This document shows positions 1 through 5,017 of a DNA stretch of 6,905 nt, piece after piece; within the stretch, counting starts at the first letter, position 1; each line of letters opens with the position of its first letter. The stretch covers positions 6,559,654 through 6,566,558 of the forward strand of contig CP070627.1 of assembly GCA_020355945.1 (NCBI GenBank), written 5' to 3'. The notes beneath the pieces were generated by a model that did not search any database, had not been told where the DNA came from, and saw only the letters and a list, made by a program, of their open reading frames with translations. This DNA is from Candidatus Aminicenantota bacterium. GTDB lineage: Bacteria > Acidobacteriota > Aminicenantia > UBA2199. The translations under genes and the position numbers were made by a program.

Positions 1-3000
1 AAAAAGAATGATGCACCCCCAGGAGATGAAATCGAAATTCGGTTAGCAGAAATATGGGATGAGGTGTTGGGATTAGACCGGCAGGGGGCTGTCGGAATCC
101 GGGATAATTTCTTTGAATTGGGTGGGCATTCATTAAAGGCCACGATACTGGTATCAAGAATACACCAGGCACTCAATGTCAAGGTCCCCCTGGCAGAAAT
201 ATTCATCACCCCCACCATAGAAGGATTAGCAAAAACCATTAAAGCAGCCGCAGCCGATAAATATGCATCAATTAAGCCGGTAGAAGAAAAGGACTATTAT
301 GAATTATCACCTGCTCAGAAACGGTTATACGTTTTACAGCAAATGGAACCCACAGTCACCAGTTACAATCTCCCCGCGGTATTTGAATTGAAGGGAAACC
401 CGGATATTCCGACAGTGGAAGAAGCGGTCAGGAAATTGATTGAAAGGCATCAGAGTTTCAGGACTTCCTTTCAACTGGTGAAGGGAACACCGGTGCAGCG
501 AATCCATGATCATGTGCAATTTGAGATTGAAAGCTTAGAGGAATTCGCAGCCAGCACTATAAAGAACTTTATCCGTCCATTTGATCTTACACAAGCACCA
601 CTGCTGCGAGTAGGGTTAATGGAACTTCCGCACACCCCGGCCGCTCTTCGCGCTCATCCCCGGCGGGGCACCTATACCTCTCAAGAGGGGAGAGAGCACA
701 AGTATATCTTAATGGTAGACATGCATCACATTACAGCGGATGGGACATCAATGGCAGTATTTATAAAGGATTTTATGGCGCTCTATGAAGGGAATCGGTT
801 ACCTGGCCTTCGCATCCGATACAAGGATTACTCGGAATGGCAGGATAAAGAAAAAGAATCCGAAACAATTAAACAGCAAGAAAAGTATTGGTTGAATCAA
901 TTTGCCGGGGAAATCCCGGCATTAAATCTGCCAATTGATTATCCGCGCCCAATGGTCCAGGATTTTGAAGGAAAAACCTTAAACTTCGAGATCCAGGAAG
1001 AGGACGCAACAGCATTAAACTCATTGGCATTAAAGCAAGAGGTTACCCTGTTTATGCTGCTGCTCTCCATAACCAATATATTACTATCAAAATTAAGCGG
1101 CCAGGAAGAAATCATTATAGGCACACCAATAGCGGCCCGACGACATGCCGATCTCCAAACCATCGTCGGTATGTTTGTCAATACCCTGGTTTTGCCCAAT
1201 AAGCCTGCAGCAGAAAAAACATTTAAACAATTTTTGATGGAAGTCAAAAAAAACACATTAGAAGCCTATGAAAACCAGGAATATCCCTTTGAAGACCTGG
1301 TAGAAAAGGCTTCAGTGCCCAGGGATGCCAGCAGAAATCCCCTGTTTGATGTCATGTTCATTCTCCAAAATATGGAAACCATTGAAATAGAAATTCCAGG
1401 ATTGAAACTAAAACCCTATGAATATGAACAAAAGACCTCTAAGTTTGATCTGACTTTAACAGCAGTAGAAACAGGAAAAAAACTGTTGTTTAAAGTGGAA
1501 TACTGTACAAAGCTGTTTAAACAAGAAACCATTTTAAGATTTATAAGCTATTTTAAAAAAATCGTATTCTCGATTCAAGAAGATTTAGATATAAAAATAG
1601 CAGGGATATCCATCGTGCCGGAAGAAGAGAAACAGCAGATATTATATACGTTTAATGATACAGGGTGCGAATATGCAGCGGATAAAACCCTTCATGAATT
1701 ATCCCGGGAACAGGCAGAACAAACCCCGGACCATATTTCTGTAATTGGCATGGAGCATGGAGCATGGAGCATGGAGAAGCACTTAAAGGGGACAAGGGGG
1801 CTTGCCCCCTTGTATATTACTTACAGGGAATTAAATAAAAGGTCCGATCAACTAGCTCTTCATTTAAAAGAAAAAGGTGTCAAACCGGACACCATTGTGG
1901 CTGTCATGATGGAGCGGCGGATTGAAATAATTACTGCTATTTTGGGAATACTAAAAGCCGGGGGTGCTTATTTGCCCATTGATCCGGATTACCCGCAAGA
2001 ACGCATCGATTTCATGCTAAAAGACAGCGGCGCACGGATATTATTAGCAGAGGACACACAGAAAACAGGAAAACATGCATTTATTAACACCCCTGAGACT
2101 TCTGTGGTTAAACCCATGCCGCAGGTGTTATATTTGTCCGAAGGACACCATCCCATCTTCCCGACTTCCCAGCTTCCCAACTTCCCAGCTTCCCTCCCTT
2201 CTAGCCTGGCCTACGTCATCTACACCTCCGGTTCAACAGGTAATCCAAAAGGTGTAATGATAGATCACCAGGCACTGGTCAATTACATATGTTGGGCAGC
2301 CCAAACATATATAAAAGACGAGCCCTTGAATTTTCCCCTTTATACATCTATTTCTTTTGATTTGACCGTAACGTCAATATTTACACCCCTGGTAACCGGG
2401 AATGCAATTGTTGTATATGGGCAGCAAGATAAAGAATTTCTAATAGAAAAAGTTGTACAAGACAATCGAGTAGGAATTGTTAAACTCACCCCTTCACATC
2501 TAAAAATAATAAAGGATACACAAATAAAAGTCGACCCTCGGATGGAAATAAAAAAATTGATATTGGGAGGAGAGGACTTAGAAACTCAACTGGCCAAACA
2601 GATCGATGAGAAATTTAATAAAAAGGTTGAGATATATAATGAATATGGCCCCACCGAAACAACAGTCGGATGCATGATATATAAATTTAACCCCTTATCG
2701 GACACCCGTTCCTCAGTGCCCATAGGGGTACCGGCCGGCAATGTCAAGATATACCTGTTGGATAAATATTTGCACCCTGTTCCTTTGGGGGTAATTGGCG
2801 AAATTTTTATTTCAGGTCCGGGCCTGTCCAGGGGATATCTCAATCGAGCCGAAGTGACGGCGGAAAAATTTTTACCTAACACTTTTGTACCCGGGAGCCG
2901 AATGTATCGAAGTGGTGACCTGGGGCGATGGCTCGCCAATGAAAACCTGGAATTTTTAGGACGCATCGATCAACAGGTAAAAATCAGGGGATTCAGGATA

Positions 3001-5001
3001 GAGCTGGGAGAAATAGAGAATCAATTATTGCGTCATGGTGAAGTTAAAGAGGTAGTTGTCATCTCCAGGGACAATGAAAATAAAGAAAAATATCTCTGCG
3101 CTTATCTGGTTGCCAACCGTGACCTGCCAATAGCGGAATTGAGAGAATATTTATCTAAGGTCCTGCCGGATTACATGATACCCGCGTATTTTGTGCAAAT
3201 AGAAAAAATACCTTTAACTACCAATGGAAAAGTAGACCGCAAAGCACTGCCGGAGCCCGAAATTAAAATTGCAGAAGAAAACCATGAACTCCCCAAAAAC
3301 CATATCCAGGAGAAATTAATTGAAATATGGCAGCAGGTATTGGGGATTGAGAAAATCGGTATTAATAATAATTTTTTTGAGATCGGAGGAGATTCCATCA
3401 AAGCCATCCGGATATCGGCCCGGCTGCAAAATTACGGGTTAAAAATGGAAATCAAGGACTTATTTTTAAATCCCACGATAAAACAACTAAGTAAATATAT
3501 CAAAAAAACAGGACGGGTGATCTCCCAGGATACAGTAGAGGGAGAGGTTGATTTAACCCCGATTCAACAGTGGTTTTTTGAGAATCATTTCCCTGGTTAT
3601 CATCATTTTAACCAGGCCATCATGTTAACCAGGCAGCAAGGGTTTGATGAAGTTTTCCTGGATAAGGTTATTAAAAAGATAGTGGAACATCATGATGCGC
3701 TGCGCATGGTATATGAGCGCCCCGAAGAGGAGGTTATCCGGCAAAGGAACAGGGGTATGGATGAAAACCCAAAAGGGAAATTATTCGATTTGGCGGTTTT
3801 TGATTTTAAAGAAGCCAAAGACACTGATATAGATAAGAAAATCCAAACAGAAGCCAACAAGATACAGGCAAGCATCAATTTGGAGACAGGGCCGCTGGTA
3901 AAGCTGGGCTTGTTTAAAACCATTAAAGGCGATCACTTATTAATCGCTGTCCATCACCTGGTGATTGATGGGGTGTCGTGGCGAATATTATTAGAGGACT
4001 TTAACACCGGTTACCAACAACTGCTGGCAGGAGAAGATACCTGTTTCCAGGATAAAACCGATTCCTTTAAATATTGGTCGCAGCGGCTAAAGGAATATGC
4101 CAACAGTAATGAAATATTGAAGGAATCAGCCTACTGGAAAACCATAGAAGAACAAGAAATAACACCTTTACCCCGGGATTTTGATATTTCCCTTTCACCA
4201 GGAAAAAAGACCTGCAAAAATAGAGAAATCGTCAGTTTAAGGTTGAACAGCCAGGAGACAGGGAAGCTGCTGAACGAAGTCAATCAAGCATACACTACCG
4301 AAATCAACGATATATTACTGGCAGCATTGGGAATGGCCGTCAGGGATTGGTGCGGGATCCCGAAGATTTTGCTTAACCTGGAAGACCCTGGCAGAAAAAG
4401 TATAACCCGGGACATTGATATCTCCCGGACCATTGGTTGGTATACCACCCAATTTCCCGTGGTATTAGATATGAATCAAAACCAGGACTTATCTTTTTTA
4501 ATAAAAGCAGTAAAAGAAATGATGCGCCATATTCCCTATAAAGGAATCGGGTACGGTATTTTAAGGTATTTAACCCCCAAAGATAAAAAAGAAGGTTTTA
4601 CATTTACCCGGGACCCTGAAATCAGTTTCAATTACCTGGGGCAATTTGGCCGGGAACATCACAGCAGCAATAATATTTTCCAGGTCTCCAACCTCAACAT
4701 GGGCAATACCATCAACCCGGCCCCGGAAACAAAATATATCCTCCATATCAATGGAATGATCGACCAAAAGGGTGAATTAGTCATGGAATTCTCTTATAAT
4801 AAATATGAGTACAAAAAAAGCACCATTGAAAAATTAGTCGATTTATACCAGTCAAATTTATTAAAAATTATCCAGCACTGCACCCAAAAGCAAGAAAAAG
4901 AATTAACACCCTCGGATTTGACTTATTCGGATTTTTCCATCGAAGAACTGGAAGACTTGAATGACAAAATAAGAGATTTAATCGATTTGGAGGAGAATTA
5001 A
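1..5001 (+). CDS. Non-ribosomal peptide synthetase, 5'-partial: PCP-C-A(Asn)-PCP-E
   Basis: This cytosolic multi-domain enzyme extends a thiotemplated peptide by one residue and epimerizes it. The frame is open from base 1, giving 1666 visible residues; the true start lies upstream. Numbering residues from base 1: partial PCP 1-80 with phosphopantetheine Ser44 in LGGHS; C domain about 98-545 with HHITADG at 242-248 (catalytic His243) and the later motifs GTPIAARRHADL and YPFEDLVEK; A domain about 550-1085; PCP about 1101-1170 with Ser1132 in GGDSIKAI; E domain about 1183-1628 with HHLVIDG at 1318-1324; acidic docking tail 1635-1666. The GTG at 64 is inside the first PCP helix and is not a start. 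The GGHS carrier precedes C and the GGDS carrier precedes E, as is usual. The first C domain follows a PCP with no E between them, so it should be an LCL type. Oddities are a 24-residue insertion in C, two tandem-repeat loops in A, and a divergent E-domain motif. The gene is followed after 16 bases by another NRPS gene, probably in the same operon. Confidence 0.97.
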   Translation, partial: KKNDAPPGDEIEIRLAEIWDEVLGLDRQGAVGIRDNFFELGGHSLKATILVSRIHQALNVKVPLAEIFITPTIEGLAKTIKAAAADKYASIKPVEEKDYYELSPAQKRLYVLQQMEPTVTSYNLPAVFELKGNPDIPTVEEAVRKLIERHQSFRTSFQLVKGTPVQRIHDHVQFEIESLEEFAASTIKNFIRPFDLTQAPLLRVGLMELPHTPAALRAHPRRGTYTSQEGREHKYILMVDMHHITADGTSMAVFIKDFMALYEGNRLPGLRIRYKDYSEWQDKEKESETIKQQEKYWLNQFAGEIPALNLPIDYPRPMVQDFEGKTLNFEIQEEDATALNSLALKQEVTLFMLLLSITNILLSKLSGQEEIIIGTPIAARRHADLQTIVGMFVNTLVLPNKPAAEKTFKQFLMEVKKNTLEAYENQEYPFEDLVEKASVPRDASRNPLFDVMFILQNMETIEIEIPGLKLKPYEYEQKTSKFDLTLTAVETGKKLLFKVEYCTKLFKQETILRFISYFKKIVFSIQEDLDIKIAGISIVPEEEKQQILYTFNDTGCEYAADKTLHELSREQAEQTPDHISVIGMEHGAWSMEKHLKGTRGLAPLYITYRELNKRSDQLALHLKEKGVKPDTIVAVMMERRIEIITAILGILKAGGAYLPIDPDYPQERIDFMLKDSGARILLAEDTQKTGKHAFINTPETSVVKPMPQVLYLSEGHHPIFPTSQLPNFPASLPSSLAYVIYTSGSTGNPKGVMIDHQALVNYICWAAQTYIKDEPLNFPLYTSISFDLTVTSIFTPLVTGNAIVVYGQQDKEFLIEKVVQDNRVGIVKLTPSHLKIIKDTQIKVDPRMEIKKLILGGEDLETQLAKQIDEKFNKKVEIYNEYGPTETTVGCMIYKFNPLSDTRSSVPIGVPAGNVKIYLLDKYLHPVPLGVIGEIFISGPGLSRGYLNRAEVTAEKFLPNTFVPGSRMYRSGDLGRWLANENLEFLGRIDQQVKIRGFRIELGEIENQLLRHGEVKEVVVISRDNENKEKYLCAYLVANRDLPIAELREYLSKVLPDYMIPAYFVQIEKIPLTTNGKVDRKALPEPEIKIAEENHELPKNHIQEKLIEIWQQVLGIEKIGINNNFFEIGGDSIKAIRISARLQNYGLKMEIKDLFLNPTIKQLSKYIKKTGRVISQDTVEGEVDLTPIQQWFFENHFPGYHHFNQAIMLTRQQGFDEVFLDKVIKKIVEHHDALRMVYERPEEEVIRQRNRGMDENPKGKLFDLAVFDFKEAKDTDIDKKIQTEANKIQASINLETGPLVKLGLFKTIKGDHLLIAVHHLVIDGVSWRILLEDFNTGYQQLLAGEDTCFQDKTDSFKYWSQRLKEYANSNEILKESAYWKTIEEQEITPLPRDFDISLSPGKKTCKNREIVSLRLNSQETGKLLNEVNQAYTTEINDILLAALGMAVRDWCGIPKILLNLEDPGRKSITRDIDISRTIGWYTTQFPVVLDMNQNQDLSFLIKAVKEMMRHIPYKGIGYGILRYLTPKDKKEGFTFTRDPEISFNYLGQFGREHHSSNNIFQVSNLNMGNTINPAPETKYILHINGMIDQKGELVMEFSYNKYEYKKSTIEKLVDLYQSNLLKIIQHCTQKQEKELTPSDLTYSDFSIEELEDLNDKIRDLIDLEEN
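628..699 (+). repeat. GC-rich palindrome-bearing insertion inside the first C domain
   Basis: The block encodes residues 210-233, between the strand ending LMEL and the strand KYILMVDMHH, where homologous C domains normally have only a short turn. Bases 628-690 are about 71% G+C (hand count 45 of 63), well above the flanks. It contains two small inverted repeats: CCCC/GGGG at 658-661 and 665-668, and CCTCT/AGAGG at 677-681 and 684-688. It has the look of a translated REP-like dispersed element. Family membership cannot be shown from a single copy, and the block edges are approximate. Confidence 0.6.
1748..1775 (+). repeat. Tandem repeat (GCATGGA)x4 in A1 loop 1
   Basis: Four perfect copies of a 7-bp unit are read in frame, giving a Met-Glu-His-Gly-Ala-Trp-Ser type peptide. 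They sit between DHISVIG and YITYREL in the N-terminal part of the A domain. With the palindrome that follows, the loop is about 19 residues longer than the few residues normally found there. Because the period is 7, gain or loss of one unit would shift the reading frame. Confidence 0.95.
1792..1813 (+). repeat. Perfect inverted repeat (9-bp stem, 4-base loop) within A1
   Basis: ACAAGGGGG at 1792-1800 is the exact reverse complement of CCCCCTTGT at 1805-1813, with CTTG between. It is translated as part of the GTRGLAPLY segment just after the heptamer repeat and before YITYREL. It lacks a following T-run and sits in the middle of an open gene, so it is better read as an inserted palindromic element than as a terminator. 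Confidence 0.85.
2157..2195 (+). repeat. Tandem repeat of an 8-bp unit (CTTCCCAG/AA/GA) in A1 loop 2
   Basis: Nearly five copies of CTTCCCNN are read as FPTSQLPNFPAS-like sequence just before LAYVIYTSGSTG. The last two bases alternate: GA, AG, AA, AG, then a decayed TC. The coding strand is a pure pyrimidine/CA tract that continues with decaying copies to about 2201. The linker from ARILL to LAYVIY is about 53 residues here. The period is 8, so single-unit slippage would shift the frame. Confidence 0.92.
3547..4884 (+). other. Epimerization (E) domain with divergent E4 motif
   Basis: The domain interconverts L- and D-forms of the residue on the preceding PCP. Identification rests on PIQQWFF (1187-1193), HHLVIDGVSWRIL (His1319 is the catalytic-type second His), NDILLAALGMA, DIDISRTIGWYTTQFP and FNYLGQF (1543-1549, Tyr1545). 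The GGDS-type carrier just upstream is the form normally paired with E domains. The usual EGHGRE motif is replaced by EDPGRK starting at Glu1461: the acidic residue implicated in catalysis is kept, but the His and the last Glu are changed. I expect a working epimerase giving D-Asn, but the altered motif leaves activity uncertain. Confidence 0.88.
4903..4998 (+). other. C-terminal docking (COM-donor-like) tail
   Basis: After the E domain the protein ends in LTPSDL followed by about 26 residues rich in Asp, Glu and Leu (1641-1666) with helical character. Tails of this kind, starting near TPSD, are the communication-mediating donors found on NRPSs that end in E. The matching acceptor would be the N-terminal segment of the next protein, around its LTPMQMGMLFH motif. 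Assignment is by position and composition; the pairing is inferred. Confidence 0.7.
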
Positions 5002-5003
5002 AT

Positions 5004-5009
5004 AAGGGG
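5004..5009 (+). promoter_or_regulatory. Ribosome binding site of the second NRPS gene
   Basis: AAGGGG lies 8 bases before the ATG at 5018 and just after the stop codon ending at 5001. The spacing is ideal and supports this start. The 16-base gap between the genes leaves no room for a separate promoter and suggests co-transcription, possibly with translational coupling. Confidence 0.75.
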
Positions 5010-5017
5010 TATTTATC

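Larger units (their letters stand above)
1648..3255 (+). other. Adenylation domain A1, predicted to activate L-asparagine
   Basis: The domain activates an amino acid as its aminoacyl-AMP and loads it on the following PCP. Core motifs are intact: LKAGGAYLPIDPDYP, YTSGSTGNPKG (741-751), NEYGPTET (880-887), MYRSGDLGRW with Asp973, GRIDQQVKIRGFRIE (987-1001) and NGKVDRKALP with Lys1077. Aligning by eye to GrsA PheA, the ten specificity positions are Asp787, Leu788, Thr791, Lys828, Ile854, Gly856, Glu881, Val889, Gly890 and Lys1077, giving DLTKIGEVGK. The established Asn code is DLTKLGEVGK, and Asp is usually DLTKVGHIGK. The single difference from Asn is Ile for Leu, and Glu at the 322-equivalent position favours Asn over Asp. 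The alignment is manual, so one position could be off, but the YGPTE-anchored residues are secure. Tandem repeats lie in two loops away from these residues. Confidence 0.85.

Noticed and set aside
64..66. GTG at 64 as the start of the first gene
   Set aside because: The same frame is open to base 1 and already encodes the first PCP helix (EIRLAEIWDEVLG), so the gene begins upstream of the window.
1748..1775. Tandem repeats as a CRISPR array or iteron origin
   Set aside because: The units are 7-8 bp and directly adjacent without spacers, and all copies are within conserved coding frames.
1792..1813. Inverted repeat as a transcription terminator
   Set aside because: It has no downstream T-run and lies in the middle of an intact reading frame that continues for more than a thousand codons.
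3697..3780. Charged stretch in the E domain (RPEEEV to NPKGK) as another insertion
   Set aside because: E domains normally have a variable loop here before the LFDL strand, and no DNA repeat or palindrome is visible in it.
334..4767. Several minus-strand and alternate-frame ORFs of 60-126 codons within the first gene
   Set aside because: They overlap strongly conserved NRPS domains in the main frame and show no recognisable protein features or ribosome binding sites. They are shadows.
4989..4995. GGAGGAG as the ribosome binding site of the second gene
   Set aside because: It is 22 bases from the ATG, too far, and is part of the coding end of the first gene. AAGGGG at 5004 has proper spacing.
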